From Lysobacterales bacterium 63-13 (GTDB lineage: Bacteria > Pseudomonadota > Gammaproteobacteria > Xanthomonadales > Rhodanobacteraceae): DNA of 64,000 nt. The translations under genes and the position numbers were made by a program. Position 1 is the stretch's first letter, and every line of letters begins with the position of its first letter. The stretch is from positions 131,731 through 195,730 of the forward strand of contig MKWR01000013.1 of the NCBI GenBank assembly GCA_001899855.1, read 5' to 3'. Below the pieces are notes generated by a model that had not been told where the DNA came from, searched no databases, and was given only the letters and a program-made list of their open reading frames with translations. Positions 47,452 to 56,431 of the stretch are shown in pieces.

Positions 47452-48357
47452 TCAGCCGGAATAGCCGAACTGCTTGAGCGAGGCTTCATCATCGGACCAG
47501 TTCTCGCGAACCTTGACCCAGAGTTCGAGGAAGACCTTGCCGCCGAAAAGCTTTTCCATGCGCCGCCGCGCATTGCTGCCGATCGCCTTCAGGCCGGCAC
47601 CCGCAGCGCCGATCACGATCGCCTTCTGGCCCTCCCGCTCGACCCAGATGGCGGCGGAAATGCGGGCAAGGTTGCCAACCTGCTCGAAATGCTCGATCTC
47701 GACGGTCGTCGCGTAGGGCAGTTCCTCGGACAGGCGCAGCATGAGCTGCTCGCGGATCATCTCCGCGGCAATGAAGCGCTCGCTGCGATCAGTCAGTTCA
47801 TCCGCGCCATACTCGGCCGGGGCCTCGGGCAGGAAGCGGACCAGGTCATCGAGGAAATGCGCCATGCCCTTGGCGTGCGTCGCGCGCAGATAGTGGATGC
47901 CGTCGTAGCGACGGGTCTCACTGATCGTCGCCACGAATGGCAGCAGATCGGCCTTGTCCTTGACCAGATCGATCTTGTTGACGACGAGCAGGCGTGGCAC
48001 CTGGTGTTGCGAGATCAACTGCCAGACTTGTTCGTCCTCGTCGGTCCAGCGTGGTGCGGCGATCACATGCACGATCACATCGGCCTCATCAGGTACCTGA
48101 CGGGCCACGCGGTTCAGCTGCCGGTTCATCGCCCGCTTGCCGCCAAGGTGCAGGCCGGGCGTGTCGAGAAACGCAATCTGTGCATGCGCATGCGTGGCGA
48201 TGCCGAGGATGCGATGACGGGTGGTCTGCGGTTTCGGCGAAACGATGCTGAGATCCGAGCCGATCAAGGTGTTGAGCAAGGTTGATTTGCCGACATTCGG
48301 GCGTCCGACAAGGGCGACCTTGCCGAAGCGATGAACGGGTGAGGATGCTTGATTCAT
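47452..48357 (-). CDS. era: Era, GTPase for 16S rRNA and 30S maturation
   Basis: A 301-residue GTPase. G1 is VGRPNVGKST, G3 is DTPGLHLGGK, G4 is VNKIDL, and the C-terminal KH domain contains GQKAIVIGAAGAGLKAIG. The start at 48357 overlaps the rnc stop by 4 bp, the classical rnc-era arrangement. Confidence 0.97.
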   Translation of the reverse strand: MNQASSPVHRFGKVALVGRPNVGKSTLLNTLIGSDLSIVSPKPQTTRHRILGIATHAHAQIAFLDTPGLHLGGKRAMNRQLNRVARQVPDEADVIVHVIAAPRWTDEDEQVWQLISQHQVPRLLVVNKIDLVKDKADLLPFVATISETRRYDGIHYLRATHAKGMAHFLDDLVRFLPEAPAEYGADELTDRSERFIAAEMIREQLMLRLSEELPYATTVEIEHFEQVGNLARISAAIWVEREGQKAIVIGAAGAGLKAIGSNARRRMEKLFGGKVFLELWVKVRENWSDDEASLKQFGYSG

Positions 48358-49046
48358 GTCTTTCGGCCTTTCCTTCCCGCGCTGATGGCGGCTCTTGCCT
48401 GCTCCAGCACGGCGGCGGCGGCGGTCTGCTCGGCGGCTCTGCGGCTGGAGCCACGGCCATTGCTGGTCAAGGCCAAGGCTTCGACATGGCAATCGACCTC
48501 GAATACCTTGTCATGATCATCACCATGGCTGGCGGTCAGTTGATAATCAGGCAGAGGCAGTGAATTGGCCTGCAGCAACTCCTGCAGCAGGGTTTTCGCG
48601 TCCTTGGTGACTTTTCCTTGTGCTGCCAGGACACGCTCGGAATAAAGGCCCCGGACCAGCGTCCTGCAGGTTTCCCATCCTGCATCGAGGTACACCGCAG
48701 CAACCAGGGCTTCGAAGGTATCGGCAAGGATCGAGTCGCGCCGGAATCCGCCGGTCTTGAGCTCGCCGGGGCCGAGTACCAGATGCTCGCCAATCCTCGC
48801 TTCACGGGCCAGCTCGGCCAGCGCGGCACCATTGACCAGCGAAGCACGCGCGCGCGTCATTTCCCCTTCGCTGGCGCGAGGATACTGCTCGAAGACGAAC
48901 TCCGCGACGATCAGGTTGAGCAGCGCATCTCCCAGAAATTCGAGCCGCTCGTTGTTGCATCGCCCGGCACTGCGGTGGGTCAATGCCTGTTCAAGCAGGG
49001 TCGCGTCAGAGAAAGTATGGCCAAGCGCAGTCGACTTAAAGCCCAT
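48354..49046 (-). CDS. rnc: Ribonuclease III
   Basis: A 230-residue RNase III. The catalytic signature is NERLEFLGDALLNLIVAE, with the second acidic site in DTFEALVAAVYLDAG. The C-terminal double-stranded RNA-binding domain (about 155-225) contains GRGSSRRAAEQTAAAAVLEQ. It processes rRNA precursors. It overlaps the DUF4845 gene by 11 bp and era by 4 bp. Confidence 0.97.
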   Translation of the reverse strand: MGFKSTALGHTFSDATLLEQALTHRSAGRCNNERLEFLGDALLNLIVAEFVFEQYPRASEGEMTRARASLVNGAALAELAREARIGEHLVLGPGELKTGGFRRDSILADTFEALVAAVYLDAGWETCRTLVRGLYSERVLAAQGKVTKDAKTLLQELLQANSLPLPDYQLTASHGDDHDKVFEVDCHVEALALTSNGRGSSRRAAEQTAAAAVLEQARAAISAGRKGRKT

Positions 49047-49425
49047 CTGTAGCCGAAAGATTCACGGATTTTTCAAAGGTTCCGACGAGTTCAAGGTTAT
49101 AAACAAAGGGAGCTCTCCGTTCATAAGAGACGCTCAATGTCTGTGCGTTTCCTTGACGAACGATTCGAATCGCCTGCGGGGGAATTGCATCGTCAGCGAC
49201 ATATTGGGTATCGAACTTCAAGCTGAGTGATTGCCGAACCTGCTCCGGAGTCATGTTGCCAGCGTTTGGCTCGCTGCGTACCTGCTCCATCGCCTTTACC
49301 ACCCCCATGTATTCCGAGTACATCGGGATCAATCGCATCGCCATGTAACCAAAGAATCCAACCACCCCAAGGAGCATGAGGAACCCGATCAAGGTGATGC
49401 CGCGGGAACGTTTTCTACCTTTCAT
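49036..49425 (-). CDS. DUF4845 membrane protein
   Basis: A 129-residue protein with an N-terminal pilin-like segment (RSRGITLIGFLMLLGVVGFF) and a periplasmic remainder. The DUF4845 family regularly sits between lepB and rnc in gammaproteobacteria; its function is unknown. It overlaps rnc by 11 bp and follows lepB by 14 bp, so it is part of that operon. Confidence 0.9.
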   Translation of the reverse strand: MKGRKRSRGITLIGFLMLLGVVGFFGYMAMRLIPMYSEYMGVVKAMEQVRSEPNAGNMTPEQVRQSLSLKFDTQYVADDAIPPQAIRIVRQGNAQTLSVSYERRAPFVYNLELVGTFEKSVNLSATDGL

Positions 49426-49439
49426 GACTCTGCCTCCGC

Positions 49440-50336
49440 CTATTTGATGATGGTGCCGATGCGCCGATAGTCGATGCTGTTGTCCCAGTTCATCCAGATC
49501 AGGATGGCGCGTCCGACCAGGGCGTTTTCGGGCACGAACCCCCAGTAGCGACTATCCGCGCTGCTGTCGCGATTGTCACCCATGACGAAATAACTTTGTG
49601 GCGGCACCGTCCAGCTGCCTTCCCGACCGGAGTTCTGCGGCATGGTCATCATGCGATGGGGAGCTTCGCCGAGCATCTCGTCCTTGACCTGGGCGTCAGC
49701 CATGTTGCGACCGGATTCGGACGGCCCGATGTACGGACCGACATAGGATTGCGCTATCTCGACCCCGTTGACGTAGATCACCTTGTTTCGATAAGTGATT
49801 TCGTCCCCGGGAAGTCCGACGATGCGCTTGATGTAATCCTGTTTCGGCACCGCCGTCTGTGGCTCATAGCACGGATTGCCGCTGCGCACCGGCTTGCCAT
49901 TGCGCTCGCACTGGTAACCCGGGTAGCGGAATACGACGACATCGCCACGCTTCGGATCGCCGATTTCGAGGAACCGGGTATTCAGTACCGGCAGGCGCAG
50001 GCCGTAGGCAAACTTGTTGACCAGGATGAAATCGCCAACGAGCAGGGTTGGCATCATCGAGCCGGAAGGGATCTTGAACGGCTCGGCGATAAACGAACGA
50101 AACAACAGGATCAGCAGCAGTACCGGGAAAAAGGAACGCGCGTACTCGGTGATGACCGGCTCGCGCATTGCTTCCTGCATTCGCGCCGTGCGCTCGGCAT
50201 CCGAGAGTGCGGCAATCTCCTCGATCGAGCTGGCGCGCCGCGCACGCACCGGCGCGAAGACCAGCTTATCGATCAGCCAGATGATGCCGCTGATCGCGGT
50301 CAGGATTACCAGGGTCAATGCCAGATCAAAATTCAT
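49440..50336 (-). CDS. lepB: LepB, signal peptidase I
   Basis: A 298-residue inner-membrane peptidase that removes Sec and Tat signal peptides. Two N-terminal membrane segments flank a cytoplasmic loop. The catalytic Ser93 lies in IPSGSMMPTL, the general-base Lys170 in YIKRIVGLPGDEI, and the family box MGDNRDSSADSRYWGFV is near residue 255. It sits 38 bp behind lepA. Confidence 0.97.
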   Translation of the reverse strand: MNFDLALTLVILTAISGIIWLIDKLVFAPVRARRASSIEEIAALSDAERTARMQEAMREPVITEYARSFFPVLLLILLFRSFIAEPFKIPSGSMMPTLLVGDFILVNKFAYGLRLPVLNTRFLEIGDPKRGDVVVFRYPGYQCERNGKPVRSGNPCYEPQTAVPKQDYIKRIVGLPGDEITYRNKVIYVNGVEIAQSYVGPYIGPSESGRNMADAQVKDEMLGEAPHRMMTMPQNSGREGSWTVPPQSYFVMGDNRDSSADSRYWGFVPENALVGRAILIWMNWDNSIDYRRIGTIIK

Positions 50337-50374
50337 TCAGGGTTCTTCCAGGTGCACGCGCGCCGCGCGCCTGC

Positions 50375-52168
50375 TTATTTGTTGTCTGATTGCAGGATGG
50401 CCAGAAACGCCTCCTGGGGGATGTCGACGCGTCCGACCTGTTTCATGCGTTTCTTGCCTTCCTTCTGTTTCTCCAGGAGCTTGCGCTTGCGCGAGACATC
50501 GCCGCCATAACACTTGGCCAGCACGTTCTTGCGCAGCGCCTTGACCGTTGAACGCGAGATGATCTGCGCGCCGATCGCCCCCTGGATCGCGACATCGAAC
50601 TGCTGCCGCGGGATCAGGTCCTTCATGCGTTCCACCAGTTCGCGCCCACGCCGATCCGCGACCGAGCGATGCAGGATCAGACTCAACGCATCCACGCGTT
50701 CGCCATTGATCAGGATGTCCAGGCGAACCAGCGGCGCAACCTGAAACCGCTCGAAATGGTAGTCCATCGACGCATAGCCGCGCGATACCGATTTCAGCCG
50801 ATCAAAGAAATCGAGAACCACTTCCGCCAATGGCAGCTCGTAGCTGATCTGCACCTGGTTGGCCATGTAGTTGATCGAGCGCTGCACCCCGCGCTTTTCC
50901 TCGCACAACTTGATGACATTGCCGACATGCGCTTGTGGCGTGAGGATGTTGGCGACGATGATCGGCTCGCGGATTTCCTGGATATTCTGGCTTGGCGGCA
51001 GCTTGGCCGGGTTGTCCAGGGCGAGGATCGACCCATCCGTCTGCAGCACTTCATAGATGACCGTCGGGGCCGTGCCGATCAGATCGAGGTCGTACTCGCG
51101 CTCAAGCCGCTCCTGGATGATGTCCATGTGCAGCAGTCCGAGGAAACCGCAACGGAAGCCGAATCCCATCGCCTCGGAACTCTCCGGCTCGAAATGCAGG
51201 GCGGCATCGTTGAGCTTGAGTTTGTCGAGGGCCTCGCGCAGTGCCGGGAAATCCTCGGCGTTCACCGGAAACAGCCCCGAAAAAACCCGCGGCTGCACTC
51301 TCTGGAAGCCTGGCAGCGGATGCGGAGCCGGGTCGGCATTCAGGGTCAGGGTGTCGCCAACCGGCGCTCCGTGGACCTCCTTGATGGAGGCGGTTATCCA
51401 GCCCACTTCGCCGCCGGACAGTTTGTTCTTGACCAGGCGCTTGGGCGTGAATACGCCAACCTGGTCAACCTCGTGCCAGCGCCCGGTCGACATCACCAGG
51501 ATCTTGTCCTTCGGCTTGATCTCGCCCTGCATTACGCGAACCAGGGAAACGACGCCAAGGTAGTTGTCGAACCAGGAATCGATGATCAAGGCCTGCAGCT
51601 TGTCGGTGTCGCGCGGCCGCGGCGGCGGAATCCTTGCCACGATCGCCTCGAGGACATCGGTCACGTTGAGGCCGGTCTTGGCACTGATGGCGATGGCGTC
51701 GTCGGCATCGATGCCGATGACGGCTTCGATTTCTTCCTTGGCACGCTCGATGTCGGCTGTTGGAAGGTCGATCTTGTTCAGCACCGGCACCACGGTAAGG
51801 CCCTGCTCCACCGCCGTGTAGCAGTTGGCGACCGACTGCGCCTCAACGCCCTGGGCGGCGTCAACAACCAGCAAGGCTCCTTCGCAGGCAGCCAGCGAGC
51901 GGCTGACTTCATAGGAGAAATCGACATGCCCGGGGGTGTCGATGAAGTTCAGCTGATAGGTCTTGCCATCGCGGGCCGTATAGGGCAGCGAGACGCTTTG
52001 CGCCTTGATGGTGATGCCGCGCTCGCGCTCGATCGGATTGGAATCGAGCACCTGGGCTGACATTTCACGCTGCTGCAATCCCCCGCAAATCTGGATGATG
52101 CGATCAGCCAACGTCGATTTGCCATGGTCGATATGGGCAATGATCGAGAAATTTCGGATGTGGTCCAT
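50375..52168 (-). CDS. lepA: LepA (EF4), ribosome-associated GTPase
   Basis: A 597-residue translation GTPase. G1 is [11 protein letters not shown]3 is [13 protein letters not shown]4 is NKIDLPTAD, and the C-terminal domain typical of EF4 includes [21 protein letters not shown] chose the ATG at 52168 ([10 protein letters not shown]), the standard family start; the frame extends to 52207 without support. Confidence 0.97.
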   Translation of the reverse strand: MDHIRNFSIIAHIDHGKSTLADRIIQICGGLQQREMSAQVLDSNPIERERGITIKAQSVSLPYTARDGKTYQLNFIDTPGHVDFSYEVSRSLAACEGALLVVDAAQGVEAQSVANCYTAVEQGLTVVPVLNKIDLPTADIERAKEEIEAVIGIDADDAIAISAKTGLNVTDVLEAIVARIPPPRPRDTDKLQALIIDSWFDNYLGVVSLVRVMQGEIKPKDKILVMSTGRWHEVDQVGVFTPKRLVKNKLSGGEVGWITASIKEVHGAPVGDTLTLNADPAPHPLPGFQRVQPRVFSGLFPVNAEDFPALREALDKLKLNDAALHFEPESSEAMGFGFRCGFLGLLHMDIIQERLEREYDLDLIGTAPTVIYEVLQTDGSILALDNPAKLPPSQNIQEIREPIIVANILTPQAHVGNVIKLCEEKRGVQRSINYMANQVQISYELPLAEVVLDFFDRLKSVSRGYASMDYHFERFQVAPLVRLDILINGERVDALSLILHRSVADRRGRELVERMKDLIPRQQFDVAIQGAIGAQIISRSTVKALRKNVLAKCYGGDVSRKRKLLEKQKEGKKRMKQVGRVDIPQEAFLAILQSDNK

Positions 52169-52327
52169 CAAATTTTGCCGTAGCGCACCAACCCGCGGTC
52201 GGCACAAAGGCGGCGATTATCGCAGAAAGCGGCAATCATGGCTGCAATGCAGCATTGCAGGCGGCCGAGTGGCCGAGCGCCGCGGAAGCCCGGTCGGCAT
52301 TCCGCGGCGCGCGCTGGCCTGGGCGGC

Positions 52328-53758
52328 TCAGTCGGCGGAGTCCTTCGGCACTTCAAGCGCGACAAATGAGGTCACGTCGTTGCGGCGGATCAGCAGCATG
52401 ACCGAATCCCCGCTCTTCAACTGCTTGACCGTGCTGTTGAATTCGCCTGCGGAAGTCACCGACTTGCGCCCGACCATGAGGACGATGTCGCCAGGTTGAA
52501 GCGCCGCGCGGCGAGCGGCGGTTCCATCGACACGGGTGATGAGCACGCCCTCGCCCTTCAGTCCCAATTGCTGGCGTTGCTCGGCCGTCAGGTCCTCGAC
52601 CACCAGGCCGAGCTTGTTGCCTGCGGCAGCCGGGGCATCCGTGCCTGCCCTGGCCGTTGCATCCTGCGGCAACTCGCCGACAACGATCGGCATTTCCATG
52701 GTCTTGCCATTGCGGAAAACCGTCAGCTTCGACTTGGTTCCGGGCGGGGTGAGGCCGACCAGCGGCGGCAAGTCGGACGAACTGACCACATCATTGCCAT
52801 CGAAGGCGAGGATCACGTCGCCAACCTTGACTCCCGCCTTTTCGGCAGCGCTGTCGGCAGAAACGTTGTTGACCAGCGCACCACCGCTGCGTGGCAATCC
52901 CAGCGCCTTGGCGGAATCGCGATCGACATTCTGGATCTGCACGCCGATCATGCCCCGCGACACATGGCCCTTTTCCTTGAGCTGGCTCATCGTGTTCATC
53001 GCAACCGAGATCGGTATGGCAAACGACACGCCCATGTAGCCGCCGGTATTCGAGAAAATCTGCGAGTTGATTCCCACCACCTGCCCGGCAAGATTGAACA
53101 ACGGGCCGCCGGAATTGCCGGGATTGATCGGCACATCGGTCTGGATGAACGGCACGTATTGCTGGCTGCGGTCATAACCGCGACCCACCGCGCTGACGAT
53201 GCCATGGGTGACGGTGTGATCCATGCCAAATGGCGAGCCGATCGCGACCACCCATTGTCCGGGCTTGAGCTGGGTCGAGTCGCCAAGGGTGACCACGGGC
53301 AGATTGCCAGCCTCGATCTTGAGCAAGGCAATATCGGTCTGTTCGTCGGTGCCAATGACCTTGGCATCGAGCTCGCGCCGGTCGGACAGGCGCACGGTCA
53401 CCTGGTCGGCACCATCGACGACATGATTGTTGGTGAGGATGTAACCATCCGCGGAGACAATGAAACCCGAGCCGGCCGATTGGCGCTCGCCGCCAGGTTG
53501 CGGGCCCCGCGGGATCGGGCCGAAGAAGCGACGGAAGATTTCCGGCACATCCTGTTGGTCTGGGCCCGGCATCTGCGCCTGCGCATTGGTTTTCGGCGTC
53601 GAGCTCGCGCGCACGTTGACGATGGCCGGTGCGTTCTTTTCAACCAGTACGGTGAAGTCAGGCAATTCCGCGGCGAGCGCATTTCCGGCGATCAGGATCA
53701 TTGCCATCCAGATCGTCGGGAGAGTCATGGAAAATCGCTTGTGCGACAGCTGGGTCAT
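52328..53758 (-). CDS. mucD: MucD/DegP-type periplasmic serine protease
   Basis: A 476-residue Do-family protease/chaperone. It has a signal peptide (IWMAMILIAGNALAA, cleavage near residue 30), the catalytic triad His112 (TNNHVVDG), Asp142 (QTDIALLKI) and Ser216 (NPGNSGGPLF), then two PDZ domains (about 280-370 and 385-475). It lies behind rpoE-rseA-rseB on the same strand, as mucD does in related bacteria, and belongs to the envelope-stress response. Confidence 0.95.
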   Translation of the reverse strand: MTQLSHKRFSMTLPTIWMAMILIAGNALAAELPDFTVLVEKNAPAIVNVRASSTPKTNAQAQMPGPDQQDVPEIFRRFFGPIPRGPQPGGERQSAGSGFIVSADGYILTNNHVVDGADQVTVRLSDRRELDAKVIGTDEQTDIALLKIEAGNLPVVTLGDSTQLKPGQWVVAIGSPFGMDHTVTHGIVSAVGRGYDRSQQYVPFIQTDVPINPGNSGGPLFNLAGQVVGINSQIFSNTGGYMGVSFAIPISVAMNTMSQLKEKGHVSRGMIGVQIQNVDRDSAKALGLPRSGGALVNNVSADSAAEKAGVKVGDVILAFDGNDVVSSSDLPPLVGLTPPGTKSKLTVFRNGKTMEMPIVVGELPQDATARAGTDAPAAAGNKLGLVVEDLTAEQRQQLGLKGEGVLITRVDGTAARRAALQPGDIVLMVGRKSVTSAGEFNSTVKQLKSGDSVMLLIRRNDVTSFVALEVPKDSAD

Positions 53759-53887
53759 GGGTTTGCTTCCTCGATTGGAGGGGGTGGAATGATATTCACC
53801 AGGGCGGATGCGCCGAAGGATCCGACGCCGGTTGGAGCATGTGCCAGCGACAAAGTTCCCGCAGCCAGGCGCATGCCAGGGCGCTGA

Positions 53888-54904
53888 CTACGGCGGTGGC
53901 CGGCTCGCTGCATTCGCCTTGAGTGATTCGGCAATCGCGGTCACCGTGGCCGCCGGCACATCGCCGAGCACGGTGAATCGCCAGGAATCCCTGCTGAAAC
54001 TGTATATGTTCAATGTGCCGCGATTGGCCAGGGTGACCGGCAGATCGGGCGTGGACTCCATGGACTCGACGTAGACCGAGACGCTGGCCAGCCCATCCGA
54101 ATAGACAAGATGTTGCGCGCCTGCTTCCGAAGCCGCCGATCGGCGCGCCGAGCGCAAGGTGAAACCGGCGGGTGGACTGTGTGCACTCCAGGTGGGCGGA
54201 CCGCGCAGGTTGACCTCATCGGCGGGTGCCGCGGTGGTTGTCAGCAACTCGCGTTGGCGCGGGATCAGGTCGGTGGCGGCCGGCGTCTTGCCAATATCGA
54301 GTGAGACAAACATGAACTGCTCGATCTGCCGTTTGCCTTGATCCATCACCACCGAACGCAACAGCAGCCTGGTTTCCTTTTCCAGCCAGAGCCGATAGCC
54401 GTAGCGGAACCCGTCGCGCGGTGACACTTCCACAATGTCGGCGGCATATCCGGCGACCCGGTCGCTGCCAGCGAGCCGTATCGTGTAATGCTCATCAAGT
54501 CGTGATGTCGCCGCCTCGGGCACCAGCGGCAACAAGCCTCGCCCCGAGGTGCTGGTGTACACGATGGCTGAATCATCCGCCTGGATGCAGGTGACGTTGT
54601 TGCCGTTGCGAATGACCTCGTTGCGCGGGCCATTCAAGCTGATCAGTCGTTCCTGCTCGCGCGTCCCACCGGCATGAAAGACACGCAAGGTGTCGATGCG
54701 CCCGGCGTGCTGGTAGACCAGGGAGCCTTGATAATCGAGCGCTCGAACCGAGGAGGCCATCTGCCCGAGCAGTTCGGCACCTTGTTGCACCTGTGCCGTG
54801 ACGTTGCAGGAAATCAGCGCGCCAAGCGCAAGAAGCAATCCTCTGCGTATTCCCATGTCGAAAATCGATTGGCGTCTGACATTTTCCTCGGACTGGTTTG
54901 GCAT
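53888..54904 (-). CDS. rseB: RseB/MucB, sigma-E regulatory protein
   Basis: A 338-residue periplasmic protein of the MucB/RseB family that binds RseA and senses mislocalised lipoproteins and lipopolysaccharide. The N-terminal LolA-like fold begins near YQGSLVYQHAGRIDTLRVFH. The frame opens at an ATG at 54904, 6 bp after the rseA stop. The ATG at 54856 would give a standard signal peptide (GIRRGLLLALGALISCNVTA) directly at the N-terminus and may be the real start. Confidence 0.9.
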   Translation of the reverse strand: MPNQSEENVRRQSIFDMGIRRGLLLALGALISCNVTAQVQQGAELLGQMASSVRALDYQGSLVYQHAGRIDTLRVFHAGGTREQERLISLNGPRNEVIRNGNNVTCIQADDSAIVYTSTSGRGLLPLVPEAATSRLDEHYTIRLAGSDRVAGYAADIVEVSPRDGFRYGYRLWLEKETRLLLRSVVMDQGKRQIEQFMFVSLDIGKTPAATDLIPRQRELLTTTAAPADEVNLRGPPTWSAHSPPAGFTLRSARRSAASEAGAQHLVYSDGLASVSVYVESMESTPDLPVTLANRGTLNIYSFSRDSWRFTVLGDVPAATVTAIAESLKANAASRPPP

Positions 54905-54910
54905 CGTCGC

Positions 54911-55567
54911 TCAGCGTCGCTCGACGGTTCCCTCGCCCGCATCTCCAGCGTTCGGCTGCGGCGGCGGCACAACCAGAAGCACATAGGGCAACATCGCGGA
55001 TTGGCCATTGCCCGCAGCGGCGTCGTAATGGCGGATCAGATACGACTGCAGGCGTGGATCAATCGGTGCCGAAGGTGATGCAAAACCCTGCGAGCTGACC
55101 GACGCTGGTTGCACGTCAAGCGCAGGTGAAATCAGCGGTGCACGAAACTCGCCCGGCCGCGGAGCAGCCATCAGCGCAGGCTGCTGGGTGGCATTGGTCG
55201 ATGCGGCCAGCGGTTCGCCCGGCACATCGCCCTGGCCTCCGCGTGGTCCGCTGAAAAGGAGGGCGACAACGGCAACCGAGGCGGCAATGGCACCGCCACC
55301 GGCCCAGCGCAGCCAGCGACCGGCATGCGCGACGTGCACTCTCTCGTCTTCAAGCTGCGAAAGGATCCGTTGCGAAAAATCGGCCGGAAGCAGGAAGACA
55401 TCCTGCCTGCGCAGGACCTGTCGGGCCAGGTGGTAGTTCGACCAGCTACTCGCAAGCTCATCCTTCTGCTGCAGGCTGCGCATCAGAAACAGGGTCTCAT
55501 CCCGCGCCAACTCGCCATCCATGAGGGTGGACAACTGTTCACGGATTTGCTGGCTCATGCGCGTCAA
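54911..55567 (-). CDS. rseA: RseA/MucA-type anti-sigma-E factor
   Basis: A 218-residue single-pass membrane protein. The N-terminal RseA domain (REQLSTLMDGELARDETLFL) binds the sigma factor, a membrane segment lies at about 88-106 (GGGAIAASVAVVALLF), and the rest is periplasmic. It overlaps rpoE by 4 bp. A start three codons later (MSQQI) is possible. Regulated proteolysis of this protein should free RpoE under envelope stress. Confidence 0.92.
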   Translation of the reverse strand: MTRMSQQIREQLSTLMDGELARDETLFLMRSLQQKDELASSWSNYHLARQVLRRQDVFLLPADFSQRILSQLEDERVHVAHAGRWLRWAGGGAIAASVAVVALLFSGPRGGQGDVPGEPLAASTNATQQPALMAAPRPGEFRAPLISPALDVQPASVSSQGFASPSAPIDPRLQSYLIRHYDAAAGNGQSAMLPYVLLVVPPPQPNAGDAGEGTVERR

Positions 55568-56151
55568 TCCTCGTCTGCAGACAGTAGCGGCCGAAGCCGT
55601 TCATCAATTGCTTCCCGGGCGCGGAATATCCGGGAACGCACAGTACCGATGGGACAATTCATGGCTTCCGCAATTTCCTCGTAGCTCAAACCGTCGACCT
55701 CCCTGAGGGTAATCGCGGTTCGCAACTCCTCCGGCAAGTCTTCGACCGCGCCAAACACGGTTTGTTCAATTTCCTGACGCAGCAATTCACGTTCGGGCGT
55801 GGCCCGGTCACGCAGCTGGGATGCACCATCCATTTGCACGGCATCCTCGATGGCGATATCACCGATCGGCGGTCGCCGTCCTCGCGAGACAAGATAGTTC
55901 TTCGCGGTGTTGATCGCGATCTTGTAGATCCACGTGTAGAAGGCACTGTCGCCACGAAATGCGCCCATCGCGCGATAGGCGCGGATGAATGCTTCCTGGG
56001 CGACATCCTGGGCCTCGCTCCAATCCGAGACATAGCGGGTCACCACGCTGACGATCTTGTGCTGGTACTTGCGGACCAGCAGATCGAAGGCGCGTTTGTC
56101 TCCATTCTTGACGCGCTCAACCAGCGCCTGATCCAGTTCGCTTTCGCCCAT
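55564..56151 (-). CDS. rpoE: RpoE, envelope-stress sigma factor
   Basis: A 195-residue ECF sigma factor of the RpoE/AlgU type. Region 2 (FDLLVRKYQHKIVSVVTRYV, AQDVAQEAFIRAYRAMGAF, FYTWIYKIAINTAKN) and region 4 (LPEELRTAITLREVDGLSY, EEIAEAMNCPIGTVRSRIFR) match the classic group closely. AAGGAG precedes the ATG at 56151. It heads the rpoE-rseA-rseB-mucD row. Confidence 0.96.
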   Translation of the reverse strand: MGESELDQALVERVKNGDKRAFDLLVRKYQHKIVSVVTRYVSDWSEAQDVAQEAFIRAYRAMGAFRGDSAFYTWIYKIAINTAKNYLVSRGRRPPIGDIAIEDAVQMDGASQLRDRATPERELLRQEIEQTVFGAVEDLPEELRTAITLREVDGLSYEEIAEAMNCPIGTVRSRIFRAREAIDERLRPLLSADED

Positions 56152-56431
56152 GCGGGCAGGTCTCCTTGCCGGCGATAGGGTCGAGGCATGCAGCCTGTGA
56201 CCTGATCGGCGGGAAATAGTTTCAATTCGGCATCGCCCGGCGCGCGTCACCAAACCGCGCGCCCCAGTTGGCCGGGGATTGTAGCAATCGCCGTGGAAGG
56301 GTTGCTGTCGGCATGTCGTTGGACGGCGCCGAACCGCCTGTGTCCAATGGCCCTGCAACGGTTTGTCGGCGGCAGGTGCCGGAGGTTGCAGCCACGAATT
56401 GCCCGACTGGCCGCGCGAGCCTGCCAACCAT

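Noticed and set aside
56152-56431. Sigma-E autoregulated promoter before rpoE
   Set aside because: A GAAACT-like -35 element is present around 56212-56225, but no convincing -10 at proper spacing was found, so no promoter is claimed.
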